A stretch of 64,000 bases of DNA from Pinus tabuliformis (GCA_031772625.1 CM062813.1:767188720-767252719); one strand, 5' to 3'. Positions 33,111 through 46,787 are shown, counted from the first letter of the stretch. Notes: generated from the letters alone by a model not told the origin. Program-made: numbers and translations.

Positions 33111-35190
33111 AATTAGTAAAAGTAAAAACAATAATAGGTGCTATACAAAAAATTCTCTTCCGCCGACGAAGGAAAACACCCTAGACCTAGTGGCTAGCCT
33201 AGTAACAAAAAGGGGAAAAGGCACACTTGTATTCCTTTAGAGAAATTAACTTGAAAATTAAGGAAGAATTAATTCAATTTTGAAGTCTCTTTGTCCTCAC
33301 TTGAACTCTTTTGCTCCCGCTCCAACTGTTTCGATTTACACCTACAACACAAGCAAGACAAATAGATCTATGTTAATTCCTTCATTCAATGAATCATAAA
33401 CATTGAAATACATTTGCAATCATATATGGTACAAATGTATAAGGAAACAAGAGAACTTTGCATTAAATGGATTAGGAGAAGTTACAATCCAGTGATCAAT
33501 GAATTGTAGATGTATCCCCAAGATAATATACTCCTTCCTTTGTCTCAAGGTAATCTCCAATCATCCACTCAAAGAGCATAAGTGATATGTATTTAAACTC
33601 AATCCAACAACATAAGGATGCAAGTAAGGTCCTCTAAAGCCAACCCTGAGCTCTTAGAAGAGGGAAAATTTATAGTATGAAATGGTAGTTTTGAGTTTTA
33701 CCAATCTAGGCTTGAGATCCATGAAAGGTGGGAAATTATCTTAAGAGATTAAGGTAATCCCATGATCATAGTAGTTTGAGGTCATATTGATAGTAAATGG
33801 TTGAAAATGCTTTAGAAGATTCTATAAGTGGAATCCTCAATATAAAATGTCTCGTTTCCTGAAAATCCAAATCCAACACACCTGCAGTAACTGTAAGACT
33901 GAGCTAGCAGCACTTTTTCTTAGTTCTGAAGCTACTCTGGGGCATAGGGGCATAATGATGGTACTTGTGTTTGCACTAGAATCAAGGATTTTGACCTTGG
34001 TTTCCAGTTTGTATTGTACTACCAGAAAGAGAATGATTAAAGCTTTGTGGAAGATGATTGCAAGATGATAAAGGATGATGATTAACCTAGTTTATAGGCC
34101 ATTAGGTCTATAATATCAGTATAACTCAAGTATTCCAAGTAACCCAAGTGCAAAAAAATAGCAAAACTGCGACACATGCGACAAGTGTAACAAAATGGTC
34201 TATAACAATATGATTGTTTTAACGGGTTAGAATTTCTACTTTAAAAATCTTTATGAATCCCTGATGTCATTGAAAATATTTAAATCCTTTTTACAAAAAG
34301 GAATTTTTTCTAAAAAAAGTTAGAATTTCAGGTTAATTGGTTTTACAAAAGGAAAGCTAGTCACATTGAAGGCTACCACGTAGAAATCTTAAAAACTAGA
34401 GGGCCCATATTCATCCATGACATCCACAGGATATCCAATTTAATAAAAGTAGGGATTTTTGAATTCAAGCTTCTCTGATTCATAATGTTTAAGAAATGAC
34501 TCTTTCGGATCAATTACATCAGTATTTTTGGGGTCGACGTTTTGAACCATCAGTTGTGGTTCATCATCAGGACAGTCGACATTTTGAACCATCCACTATG
34601 GTTCATCATCAGGATTCCTTAAAGCCTAGATTCAAAGCCTCGTCATATCTTTTTTTTTTTTAATGTCCATGAATACAAATACAAAAAAAAAGTAATAATA
34701 ATAATAATAATAAATAAAAAATAAAAAATAAAAAAATTGAAGTGAATACTTTTTTTATTAGGTTAAAATTAGACCTCATTTAAAATCATAACCTAAGAAA
34801 ATTTGACTCATTGCAACAAAAAATTAAAAGTCAACTATCAAATTGAAGCACCCCCTTTTCAATAGGGTATTAAAATTTCAAAAAAAATTCTAATTGTGGT
34901 CTAGAAAATCATAAATACATAATGTCATGATAATATTGTCGTATAATTTATAAGTTTAACATTATTTACAAATATTTTTATACTTTTAATCAAAATCACA
35001 ATACTAGTACATTGAGTGAAACATAAATGATTTCTCAAAGTTATTCTTGCATTATTGATATTCAAAACAAATTAATTATTCATAATTAAAACATATAACC
35101 CAACAAATATAGAAACGGCTGATAACTTCATGTAGGATCATATGGAAGTAAAAATATTTTCAAGTTATTATGTAAACATCATAATGATAA
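33111..35190. other. Mostly AT-rich; no gene supported
   Basis: The 73-codon frame at 33847-34068 has no recognisable domain. Contains the short repeat at 34533-34613 and an AAT-rich tract at 34690-34740. Confidence 0.4.
34533..34613. repeat. Two 42-bp tandem hairpin units
   Basis: Units start GTCGACGTTTTGAACCATC (34533) and GTCGACATTTTGAACCATC (34575). Each contains an inverted repeat, GAACCA...TGGTTC, with different loops. Confidence 0.75.
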
Positions 35191-36557
35191 AAATTAAACA
35201 ATTTTTTTTATACAATTATTCAAATTGACTCATAGATTCCACTACACCATAAGAGTCTACATCATCTGAATATGAATGACTAGATGAAAATTTAGATGAA
35301 CTGTATTTTTTTCTATTATAACAATGATCCATATAATGCATGTATTCCCAACATTGCATATGTCAAAAGGCTTCTAGGTCTATGATAGGGTTCAACAGAT
35401 TCCCATTTTTCCACTATATCTTGTGGTAGCAACCTCTTTATAATCTCTATGGTTTTGAAGCAAAGAGTTCCATTTCTTGTCAAATTGAAGTTACAAATGA
35501 CTATAAACATCCTCTAATTTATTAGCTCAATTCAATGATTATTTATATTTGGACCCTTTCTTTCTCTTTCTATTGATTGTTTTCTCAACTGCCATATTTA
35601 GCTTGTACACATCCTTGAATGGTTGTCTATCTATTGCATACCAATGTACTTCAACATTTGTAACATCCTAAGTTTCCTTAATGACCTTTATAACATCGGT
35701 AACCCAGAATATATAACCACGTGGATCTCCATCTGCTAACATTGTAATCATACAACCATCTTTAAAATCTTGTGAAGGCTCAATAATAGCTCGATATTGT
35801 TGTTTTTAAACAATGTTTCTTTTCTAATATTCATTTGACATATTTTGTGGACAAATAAATGGAGTCTTCATAAATGTATCTCCATTTCTTGAGCTTGAAA
35901 TTATGTCACTTTGATTGTTGAAAAAAGGGTCTCACCAAACATAATCAATGACATAAAAGCATTCATATGTATTTTTAATGGAGTTTTTAAATTTTTTCTA
36001 AGTATTTATAATAATCTAAATCTCTCTTATGACACAGTGCATTATATATTTTGACAACTAATTGTAATAAAAATAAATTTGATGCAAATATTGGATGATA
36101 TAGAATGAACTTCAAAAATATTAATCCTAATGAAGACTTCCATTATGCAATAATTGAATAATTCTTGCCCTATGTAACTATTATTCCCCTTAATTCTTTT
36201 GATATAGAATATTGTTGGAAGCTAATGTTTTTAAGCTATTCAATGCATTTTCTTTCACCATGCGATCGCAAAATCTTTCACCATGCGATTGCAAAACCAA
36301 TCTTCACATGCCAACAATTTCTTCCACTACGTGACAAATAAATTATGGAATGCATGATTTTTTAATATATTTGATTAATGATGACAAGCTCCCAAAATTC
36401 TTTCTCCTCAGTGTAATGGAAAAACAACTAAATATTTGATTAATATAGTCATGAGTGTGTCAACAAGAAAGAAACCCACTTTTACCATTTGAAATATTTT
36501 TAATTCAATAAGAATGCTTAGATATACCAATATAATTTGATTTTTGTTTTCATGGCT

Positions 36558-36560
36558 AAT

Positions 36561-36602
<42 letters not shown>
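36558..36602. repeat. CT/AT compound microsatellite
   Basis: About 13 CT units followed by about 9 AT units. Confidence 0.95.
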
Positions 36603-36949
36603 ACTCAAGGAATATTACTAGACTAATGAGCTAGGAGATGATGAATTATGGTGATGGAAATATTAGCACCATTATGAATATTTTGAGTTGTGAATTAATT
36701 CCTTGGATACATTTTCTCATTAAAATCCGTACAACCAACCAAATCAAATTGAATAAAATTAGCCTCTTGTGAATTTTTTGGCACGTGGAAAAAATGTAAT
36801 AGAAGTATTTTCTTTTGGTCTATACCATCAATTATCAAACCTAAATATTTATGTGGAATATCATAAAACTTCTTCATGTTCCTTGACATTTTATTCCTTT
36901 CTCTTGATTGTTGATTTCAATGCTCTTGAAGTACTTTGACAATGAAATA

Positions 36950-36966
36950 CACACACACACACACAC
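36950..36966. repeat. AC microsatellite
   Basis: About eight AC units. Confidence 0.9.
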
Positions 36967-37600
36967 TTTATATTTAAAAACTATTAAATTATAACCAATA
37001 ATGTTGTAAATGCATACATCTTTCTACCCTTTCACATTTATCCTTTTTCATTTAAGAGAACCACAAGTACTACTATAAACCCCTCATCCTTGGCTTCTTA
37101 GGAATACATATATTGTTGAATTGTTTCTTCCATATCCTTATAAAATATGCACTTGTAATAAAATTACCATTTCCTTTAGCACCTTTTGTATATGTTTTGA
37201 ATAAGTTGTGTATTTCCTATTTTGAGAAATTATCTAGAATATGTATTGTGTCTCTATTTGGAAAACACTCTCCATGTTTCAAAAATAAGTTTTACATCCA
37301 TGACATGTAGAGTTTGTTTATGGTTCAATCTCTCATCTATAATTTGCTTTTAATTTTTGAATAAAATGTAGGATCTTTTTCCAATATTTTTCTAATATTA
37401 GAGAATGCATGGAATATGTCGCAAATGAGTTCAAAACATTGTTGACATCAACCACTTTAGGGTTGGACCATCCTGCTTCATTTTTCCGACAAGTGCAAGA
37501 TGGATTTGGACATACACTGCGACATGAAAGAGATTTCTTAGAGAGGATGGTCACTCATAAGCGCTCATATACATCATCTAGTTCTGCATAGTTTCCTCCA

Positions 37601-39190
37601 TTAACACATGGTTCAATAAGGGAAAAAAATTGTTGATGAGCTTGATACAACTGCTACATGAGACAATGAAATAAATACAAACATGTGAAGGTGAGAATTA
37701 TATATCTCAAATGTGAAGGTTAATATTATTCCTTTTCAAAATTGTTATGTTTTTAGGTTGGAACGACTTATTTTTGTCACAATATTATATCCATGTACTC
37801 CCCATGTACTCATACTTTGAAAATACTAAAATGGAGAAAATGATTTCAATATAACATTCTCTTTTAGTTTCACAGAATGAGTTATTATTTATATATAATT
37901 TGGGATAATTCTATTATAAGATAACAAAATAACGAACTTCCCAACTTCAATAACAAAGATTACCAATAATGTTCTAATTTTAATTAATACAATTAATACA
38001 TCGTCACGAAATATTGAATTTTGTTAAAACTTTTTAATCTCTTTAGTGTGAATATGGAACATTCGAATATTTATTTAAGTAATTTTAAAATGTTCTTAAA
38101 ATTGTTGTAATTAAAACTATTTAAATTTAAAAAGGCACGAATTTAATATAAATGTTAATTTATATAATTTTTATCAATGAAATGCATGACTAATTATTTA
38201 GATGTATCATATTGCTCGAAAGCTAAGGGTTACTATTGCTTGCCTTTTTGTTATTTGCAAAGTCATTTTATGTTTAAAATTTTGTTTTATCTTTTGAATC
38301 TATGAGTGTGAATATGACATATTCAAATATCTATTTAAGTAATTTAAAATCATTATAATTAAAAGTATTTAAGTTTGAAAATGAATGAAATTAATATAAA
38401 TGTTAATATATATATTTTTTATTTTATGTAGAAATAAACTTTATATTTACTTTCTATATTAATTAGTCTTTTTCAGATATACGTGAATTATAAAAAGTGT
38501 TGTTTAACATTAAAAAAATATAATTTAAATTTATTTTATTGTATGTTTTGGTGTACTTTAATTGTTTTGTGTTTATGTTTTTTCTTTACAATTTATTAAT
38601 ATATACCAAAAAAACTTTTAATATATTAAATAAAATCTAAACAATTATAGAGAGAGAAAAGTAACTATTAAAATATCTTGTGATAAGGTGTAAGTTTCTC
38701 AATAAGGTGTAAGTGTCTCAAGGAGGAAGGATTAGTATGGTATAAAGGATTTACAAAATTACAATTGTCATTTCTCTCTATAGAACTCAACTACCTTGCT
38801 CTCAATGTGTTACTATATTGTAGAGATGGGAGAAAAGGAATTTTATTGTTACATTATTCTAATCTTAAGGTGATATTATTAGAGAAATTGAAGAGGGATA
38901 CACGTTTCTATTTTTATTTTACGTGCATTTAGTGATGAAGGATTTATAGGTGATGAATTGGCTTTAAAAGTTTTAGTTATTTTTTGGAAAATCTTCTCTT
39001 TCATATCATTGATCTTATAATTTTTGTTAAGAATTAAAGGAGTCTTCATTTTGGAGTTTGTAGTTAGCTTTGTATCAACATACATTTTATGTAAAATAAG
39101 ATTCTAGCAAATGTGTGTTATCTAGTACAACTTCATGTTTCCTTGAATTGATTTAAGCAAATATGATTTGATTTGACTGCTTTTAGGAAG
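37601..39190. other. AT-rich DNA, no gene seen
   Basis: Contains an imperfect duplication: TTCGAATATTTATTTAAGTAATTT (about 38073) recurs as TTCAAATATCTATTTAAGTAATTT (about 38321), each followed by similar AATTAATATAAATGTTAATAT sequence (given in parts). No frame of note. Confidence 0.45.
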
Positions 39191-39456
39191 ATCTAAATTT
39201 CTCTAGGTGATTCAAGTAGATTTGAGAGCTTTAGTGGGAAATCCCGCATCTTTTAAATTAGTTCATTATTACAAGTAGGGTTATCAAATATTTGTGTGAA
39301 CTTTTGTGGAGAAATCCATTATCATCTATATTTCTCTAGGTGATTTAAGTAGATTTGAGAGCTTTAGTTGCAAATCCCACATCTTTTAAATTAGTTCATT
39401 ATTACAAGTAGGGTTATCAAATATTTGTGTGAACTTTTGTGAGAAATCCATTATCA
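39191..39456. repeat. Two 133-bp tandem repeats
   Basis: Copies start ATCTAAATTTCTCTAGGTGA (39191) and ATCTATATTTCTCTAGGTGA (39324), nearly identical over the whole unit. Confidence 0.9.
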
Positions 39457-39576
39457 TTCTAGTAAATTCTTTGTATTCTATTATTTCCTTCAAGAATGAA
39501 CACCAAGCCAAACTGACTATCTTCTCAATTCCCGACTATCTCAATTCCCTCTAACATCTCAATGCCTGCGATAGGA

Positions 39577-39742
39577 GGGTAAGTAGTTGGAGGACCTATA
39601 TGATTATGGAATCTATAAGGTATCTACCATTTATTTAGCTTTGTGATTATGTGCAATATGAGGATAAGTAGTTGGAGGACCTATATGTATGGAATCTATA
39701 AGGTCTCTACCATTTATTTAGATTTGTGGTTATGTGATTATG
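39577..39742. repeat. Two 84-bp tandem repeats
   Basis: AAGTAGTTGGAGGACCTATA occurs at 39581 and 39665 with matching flanks. Confidence 0.9.
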
Positions 39743-40915
39743 GGGGTGAGAGGGCGGTTTTGTGTTATGTCTTCTTCCATTAGGGATAATCCCTATTGTA
39801 CCAATCTCGTATATTGTTAAGAAATTGGATGAAATGCTAACTTTGAAGATCAAGTAATGGAAGGTAAATGAATTCACTTTATTACTTAAATTTGAGGTAG
39901 TAATATGTAGGCTTAGTGAATTTTGGTTGTGATTGGTAATGTTACATGAATAGATATATTCTAACTAGACCAGGAACCATGTGATCTTTTTGTGCTATAA
40001 AGTATTTTTTCCTTGTACAGTTTTATTTTCATGATGGTTACCATAAAATATTTGATGATTGTATCCAAAATGCTAGTTTAATTCAATATCTCTAATACAA
40101 CTCTTACTTTTGATTCCCTCAATGTTTAATGATATTAGAAACACTTTGACCATTTTTTTAAAGTATGATGATTCAATATTAATTGTTCATTAATGCAAAC
40201 ATTTGTGTCAATATTGACTTTTGTAAAAGTCTTCAAAACCAAATGTTGTTGAAACATGAAAATTTTAAATAAATTTAGTGTTATGAAAGACTACTTTTAA
40301 TAATTAACACTATCATTATCATTAAATAGGTTGTCACTTATAAAAAAATATATCTTAATGTTATAAATCATCCTATGAAAAAAGAAAAGAAATAGTCTTT
40401 TAAACATAAAACTAGACAATCATATGATCTTCATTTTTAGAATGTTAAAAAAAATATTGGATTTTCCCCTTTATAACTTTAGAAAGGCAATAAAAAAAAT
40501 TGATGACATGGCATAGAGAATAGAGACATTTGAATGGAAATAAATGTGGAAAATTCCCCTGTGTAAAATTTAATCTAAATAATATTCCCACTAAAAAGTT
40601 AGAAATATATATCAAAATAGAATTTCTAATTTTAATTAAATTTTTTTTTTTTTTTAAAATTCAAAAATACATAATAAACTATATCTTATTAAAAAAAAAA
40701 CTAAGATCCACTCACTTAAAAGTTGTTTTAACATTAAAATATATTTAGATATTTATAAATTATTTCATAATCTATTATATGAGATGAATAATTGCTACTA
40801 TTATTATAAGTAAAATATATATCTATATATAAAAATTATATCAGAAACCAATAAAATAAAATAAAAATAAATATGTTATTTAAAAAATATCACAGTTCGA
40901 AATCTGTGCAGTTCA
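39743..40915. other. AT-rich DNA, no gene seen
   Basis: Low-complexity A and T runs; the 72-codon frame at 40530 is composition-driven. Confidence 0.45.
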
Positions 40916-41085
40916 TCCACAGCGAGTGTGATTAATTAAATATATATATATATATTAAATAATACTCCGACCTTCCCACGTGAATTTCTTTATGCCTCGA
41001 GCTCCATCCACAGGGAATGTGATTAATTAAAATATATATTAAATAATACTCCGACCTTCCCACGTGAAGTTCTTTATGCGTCGAG
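40916..41085. repeat. Two 91-bp tandem repeats
   Basis: TCCACAGCGAGTGTGATTAA (40916) and TCCACAGGGAATGTGATTAA (41007), each followed by an AT run and ACTCCGACCTTCCCACGTGA. The CACGTG in each copy is a G-box core. Confidence 0.85.
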
Positions 41086-41344
41086 CTTCTCGCTGAAGGG
41101 CATAAGGACAATACGACCTGTAAGATGCGTTAGGGGTTAGTTTTCTGGCTGCGGCATTTTCCGGTGAAAAATATTTTTATAATCAACGTTAACGGCGTTC
41201 GTCAATGTAAATAGAGACAAATAGGTGGGTCCAAACAATCACGTTAGCACTTTTAACTAATCTGCAATCGTGGTCGTATTTAAGTTATCCATTTCATGAA
41301 TATCATTCAATTTTTTTAGGAGTCGTCTAAAGAGGTAGAGGAAT

Positions 41345-41585
41345 TTCTCGGACGGCCAAAAGTGGCCGGAATTTGGGCAAAAAAATTTCAAAAAATCTTG
41401 TAGAGGCAGTGTTTGAATCATATTTTTGATGGTGGAAATGGATTCAGCGCCATCAAAAACTTCCAAGACACCTAAAATTTTGAAGTTTAACAACTATCAC
41501 TTGGATTTACAAAAATCCTTGCCGGATTTTCTCTAAATATGACCGGAATTTCCATAAGTTTCCGAGCAACTCCTCTGCCTCATTA
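41345..41585 (-). repeat. Inverted partner of 48228-48482 (unknown open sequence)
   Basis: On the minus strand: GAGGCAGAGGAGTTGC..., then a frame reading FKILGVLEVFDGAESISTIK and NMIQTLPLQDFLKFFC. The same peptide with a few substitutions is encoded at 48315-48450. Protein-level conservation is noticeable but the family is unknown. It could be a gene fragment carried by repeats. Confidence 0.7.
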
Positions 41586-41751
41586 GACCACGCGATTTTC
41601 CTACGTGGTTCAGAGGCTTGCCCAAACCTCGGGCCTATGGCCCTGCTTTTGTAACACAGTGTGGCACTCCTACCTCCAACCGCAAGGATCTGCGTTTGTG
41701 GAAACATTGGGATATGCTGGCTTGATTTTGTTGAAACATTGGGATACTTTG

Positions 41752-43010
41752 TGTCACGCCCCTAAACCTGCGGTACTCTTTCAACCGCTTATAGCGAGGT
41801 GCGGCACTACTAATCGTTTTCTTTTCACCAATACTTACGATTGTAGTCTACGCCTAACATTCCATACTTAGTTTTATTTTCGTTACCAAGTATTATTATG
41901 TTGCCTTTATACCAATGAACACCCATACACATTCATTAACAACAACATTATACAAGAGAAATGCACAACAGTATAAAGGGAGGGGCAACTCCCTGCAATA
42001 TGAGTTTGCCCGATATCAATATATTATACAATCTTCATTTTTACAAAGTATAGACTAAGTCCTTAGGAAACCCCAAATTTATACTTAGCCAAATTTCCAA
42101 CTTCGGCAAACTCGATTGCCCAGCTCATCGGCACCTCTGCACGGTCGGCGCACGACTCACCAACCCGTCGTTCAACTTGTTGCACATCTTCGCCGGTTCG
42201 CACTTCGTTTGGTCGCAGACGCCCAAACCGTGTATACTTGCCCACACGCAGTCCCACTTGCCAACTCTTGACAAATGCCCAAATCGTGTGAAACAACACG
42301 TAGTACCGCCTGCCCAACTCTACGACCTCCGGTTCCAACCTTCACCAAGTCACCGTGCACAATTGCACGATGGGCGGGCGCTCACCCGAGTCACCCAAGA
42401 ACCCGTGCCAAGTCGTTGCACAAACCGGGCGCTCCATCGTTCACCGTCGGACACCTTCGCACAAAGCGGGCACTCCTCCGTTTCCACCATCAGGGGCACC
42501 TTCCCACAATGCGGGCGCCACACACCCATGCATGACCTTTTCCAACCAGTAGGCGACCCTGCCTGCGCCCTTCACCCAAACTCAAGGCATGCGTTCACCT
42601 CCGTGCGGCTTCGCCCAAGAACGGGTGCATCTCCAAATCTACACCCTTCCTTTACTACGCCTCCACCTTGTTCTTCACACTTCTTCTTGTTGAGTGATGA
42701 GCGAATGAGTTCCAAATGAGCCAACAAGCGTATAGTTTATACGCTCCACAAGCGGTCGCGCTATATCCTCGGCCGGCCTTCACATAACTTCAACCAACGT
42801 TTCTTGTTCATGCTTTCGGCTTGGTCGGCTCGTCGACCAACGCCCTCAACCACAACTTCAATCGTCGGCTTCACTTCATAGGCGCCCACGTTCAACCATC
42901 GTATAAACGTGGTCGCTCATCCCATCTACGCACTTCAACCTTATGTTTCCTTGCGTGCGTTGGTCGTATAACTCGTCGCTCAGTGGTAGTAAGAACCGCA
43001 GGTCCTTACA
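41752..43010 (-). repeat. 3' LTR (left copy)
   Basis: Plus-strand start TGTCACGCCCCTAAACCTGC, end GCAGGTCCTTACA. Same length as the right copy. Confidence 0.88.
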
Positions 43011-45528
43011 TCCTCCTCTACCTAAAATCGTTGTCGTCCTCGACAACATACCATCCTGGTAGCCATCCACCAAGATCAACAATATCCATGATGTCAACTC
43101 CTCCACATACTGCAAGCATCCCTGCAACATATGTAGAACCACCGTCTCCACCATGTCTCGCCGCGGCAACCATCTGTCACCAAGATCACCATACCAAGGT
43201 ATACACCTCATCGGTATGTCATACATCAGAAATCATCTCAATCCATGATCATCGACCATCTCATTGCAATCTCCACATGCTATTCCCCACCGTGGAAGGT
43301 TGGCCCCTCCATCTCAAGCTACATGCTTCCTGCAACCTCTTGTGTCGACCTCATCATGTGTCATCCTCGTGTGAACTGCTGCCATGATACTCCAACAAAT
43401 ACTAACACATCTCTGTACACTACCGGTCTCCATGTTTGAACTAGTCGGGTGATCAGTCCAACTGTCACGCTCAAACCATGAGAGTGAACATCCTCATGCC
43501 ACCATTAGTCGTTTCTCAGAACATCATGTCACATCCTCAACTCGATCAAGAATCCATCTCCATATAAGTATAAGCCATGCTCAGGTCCATGAAGTCGGCC
43601 TCATCTCATCTGCAACATGTTGTCCATGATGTCTGGTACTAGTGTGTTGCATGAAATCAGCCACACCTATCCCAACATCATCATCATATGTGTATCTCCT
43701 AAATATGAAGAGACCATCTCATCAAACCGACTCTCGATGTGCCACATCCAGGTCCATGAAGCAACCTCCATCATATCTGTAATGTGCCATCCCTCAAGTC
43801 TGTCATAGAAACAAGTATACACCTGTCTCATCTATCCATGTGCTGCCCATGATCATAGATCAATCAGCTCCCATGTGTCAAAAGTGGTTAAGTCTCGGCT
43901 CAACCCATGCCAAGTGTTGCCACCAAGGCATCATCATTGTCGTAACTCCATCACTCCAAAGTGTCTCATATCGATCCTCCACATCAATTCACTCTTTCAA
44001 GCTATCCCCATACATGTACTTGAAAGTATGCACCCCATCCTACATCAAAGTCTCTAACCTAAGCTCCTCAATGCATCAGATCCTCCAAGTCCACCATATA
44101 TGAAGTCCCTAAAAGTCACAACATCATGTCATCACAAGTCACTCCAACCAACATCTAGCAAGCATACAAGTCTCGGCCCAAAGGTCTCTGCAAGATGCCT
44201 CAGCTCTCCATGTAGTAGGAATGCTCCACAGTCTGCTCACAATCCACCCAAGTCCATGGCCTTGTTGTACAAAAGTGCACAACCTCCCCATCGGCTCATA
44301 AGTAAAACATCTCCACGTTACACCAACAAATCCATCTGCACAACATCCCTGCCTTGGCACTCCTCATTGGATGCCCATAAGTGACACCTCTACAAGTGCT
44401 CCTGCATAATGTCCCTGCATAGGACTGCCATGCTCCATGTCTCCAACCTGATGTCCATGACTAAGTTGCCCATGTAGTCCAACCAAGTAGACCCATCACA
44501 ACAATCGGTCATCCTCATCCAAGTCTGCAATCTTCGGTCTAGTGAACTCGGTCACCCAACCATATCATCATCACATGAGTCTCTCCATCATAGCTTCCCC
44601 ACCAAAGGTTCCACCAAGACTTGCTCTTGGTCTCGGCCATGAGAAGTCCACCCAAGAAACTCAAGTGTGTGCCCTTCAACTTGTCCATGAGTCATGCCGG
44701 GCACTTAGCCAATTCTCCATGTGGCTAAATCATGACCCAATCCTCCACAATGATCATCACGTTCCTCCCTTGTCACGGGCCTTTGTACCTTCTGCCATAA
44801 GGTCCCAAACAACCCCAACAAGTCCTGCAACAGTCAACAATCCTTGCTTCTCCATACAAGGTCTCATCATAGTCATCCATGGTGAGATGCTCCATAGCAT
44901 CGAAAAACTGACTTTGCCCTTCTCTGCATATAGTTCATCTCCCAAAGGCTCAAATGAAACACAAGTATCAATACTTACTTCACCATCATCATGAGGCTCC
45001 TCCATATGAGTATCCTCATTCATCCATGTCTGCAAACGGTACGATACTCATCCAACTTGATCAATCTCAAGTTGATCCTCCATCGTTGTCACATCTGCAA
45101 TATCTTCAATCATCACAGCTTCCTCTTCCTGGTCAGTGCAATCTGCAACTTCATCCTGCTCCATTGTCCAACCAAGTTGAAGAAGTTCGTCTTCAACATT
45201 CTTTTCCAAGACTTCAAGTTCCTTTCGAATCCGGGGATTCTCTTCCTTCATCCGCTTCAACCTGTATAAGGTAAGCAAGAGCTTCCCTTTGCATTCTTCC
45301 AAACCTGCCATTCCTTGTCGTTCAGCTTGGCCCAAGCACAAAGCTTCACCCCTGCTAAACCTGTTTCACCATTCACCAGCTTCACCAAGTTCCCTGTAAC
45401 CATGAATCGGCCCTTGTTCCACTTGTATGTGAAACTAGCTTCCTTCACCTGCAAGTACCTGCTTCCACTGTCACTTCGTCTCGAGCAACCTTGCTCTTCA
45501 CCAGCGCCAATCGAGCTCTGATACCCAC
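43011..45528 (-). other. Interior of the 1259-bp-LTR element
   Basis: Minus-strand frames near the primer-binding side are open and protein-like. 45454-45257 reads VKEASFTYKWNKGRFMVTGN and continues VNGETGLAGVKLCAWAKLND. 45341-45048 is acidic with a likely helix (LYRLKRMKEENPRIRKELEV). 45035-44757 is also open. These may be a gag-like region; no zinc knuckle or enzyme motif was seen. The rest is rich in CATCA/CCATG-type short motifs, giving composition-driven frames. Confidence 0.45.
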
Positions 45529-46787
45529 TGTCACGCCCCTACACTTGCGGTACTCTTTCAACCGTTTATAGCGAGGTGCGTCACTACCAATCATTTTCTT
45601 TTCACCAATACTTACGATTGTAGTCTACGCCTAACATTCCATACTTATTTTTATTTTCATTACCAAGTATTACTATGTTGCCTTTATACCAATGAACACC
45701 CATACACATTCATTAACAACAGCATTATATAAGAGAAATGCACAACAGTATAAAGGGAGGGGCAACTCCCTGCAATATGAGTCTGCCCGATATCAATATA
45801 TTATACAATCTTCATTTTTACAAAGTATAAACTAAGTCCTTGGGAAACCCCAAATTTATACTTAGCCAAATTTCCATCTTCGGCAAACTCGGTTGCCCAG
45901 CTCGTCGGCACCTCTGCATGGTCGGCGCACGACTCACCAACCCGTCGTTCACCTTGTTGCACGTCTTTGCCGGTTCGCACTTCGTTTTGTCGCAGACGCC
46001 CAAACCGTGTATACCTGCCCACACGCAGTCCCACTTGCCAACTCTTGACAAATGCCCAAATTGTGTGAAAGAGCACGTAGTACCGCTTGCCCAACTCTAC
46101 GACCTCCGGTTCCAACCTTCACCAAGTCACTGTGCACACTTGCACGACGGGCGGGCGCTCACCCGAGTCACCCAAGAACCCGTGCCAAGTCGTCGCACAA
46201 ACTGGGCGCTCCACCGTTCATCGTCGGACACCTTTGCACAAAGCGGGAGCTCCTCCGTTTCCACCGTCGGGTGCACCTTTGCACAATGCGGGCGCCACAC
46301 ACCCGTGCACGCCCTTCTCCAACCAGCGGGCAACCCTACCCGCTCCCTTCACCCAAACTTAAGACATGCGTTCACCTCCGTGCGGCTTCGCCCAAGAACA
46401 GGTGCATCTCCAAATCTGCGCCCTTCCATTACTACGCCTCCACCTTGTTCTACGCACTTCTTCTTGTTGAGTGATGAGCGAATGAGTTCCAAATGAGCCA
46501 ACAAGCGTATAGTTTTTACACTCCACAAGCGGTCGCACTATATCCTCGACCAACCTTCACTTAACTTCAACCAACGTTTCTCGTTCATGCTTTCGGCTTG
46601 GTCGGCCCGTCAACCAACGCCCTCAACCACAATTTCAACCGTCGGCTTCACTTCATAGGTGCCCACGTTCAACCATCGTATAAATGTGGTCGCTCATCCC
46701 ATCTACGCACTTCAACCTTATGTTCCCTCGCGCGTGCTGGTCATATAACTCGTCGCTCGGTGGTAGTAAGAACTGCAGGTCCTTACA
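45529..46787 (-). repeat. 5' LTR (right copy)
   Basis: Plus-strand start TGTCACGCCCCTACACTTGC directly follows CTCTGATACCCAC, the inverse of the primer-binding site. Confidence 0.88.

Larger units (their letters stand above)
35200..37600 (-). pseudogene. DNA-transposon transposase relic
   Basis: Minus-strand pieces in order: FITSAYFIRIWKKQFNNICI (about 37180), YLGLIIDGIDQKKILLLHFF (about 36820; an IIDGMDQ-like catalytic-Asp segment), ENKNQIILVYLSILIELKIF with KVGFFLVDTLMTILIKYLVV (36410-36600; compare the VGFLLVGHTHDHIDQ pattern), then QDFKDGCMITMLADGDPRGY with EVHWYAIDRQPFKDVYKLNM (35600-35790) and NFNLTRNGTLCFKTIEIIKR with PQDIVEKWES (35390-35500). The order and motifs fit one large plant DDE-type transposase with a C-terminal domain. 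I cannot name the superfamily. Numerous stops and shifts plus two microsatellites inside show it is old. Confidence 0.55.
41752..46787 (-). mobile_element. LTR retrotransposon with 1259-bp LTRs, minus orientation
   Basis: Direct repeats 41752-43010 and 45529-46787 have exactly equal length. On the minus strand they begin TGTAAGGACCTGC and end GGGGCGTGACA. The primer-binding site (TATCAGAGCTC, read on the minus strand) lies just left of 45529, and a purine tract (AGGTAGAGGAGGA) just right of 43010, fixing the orientation. The 2.5-kb interior has no recognisable pol domains, so the element is non-autonomous or broken. Superfamily undetermined. Similar LTRs suggest relatively recent insertion. 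Confidence 0.82.

Noticed and set aside
33847-34068. 73-codon frame with a CxxC start
   Set aside because: No continuing domain, no second Cys pair, and surrounding AT-rich DNA with no promoter evidence.
42177-43387. Long plus-strand frames (up to 188 codons) in the LTR region
   Set aside because: They lie antisense to the LTR element and recur in the second LTR; Pro/Ser/His-rich composition reflects short CCA/CAC motifs.
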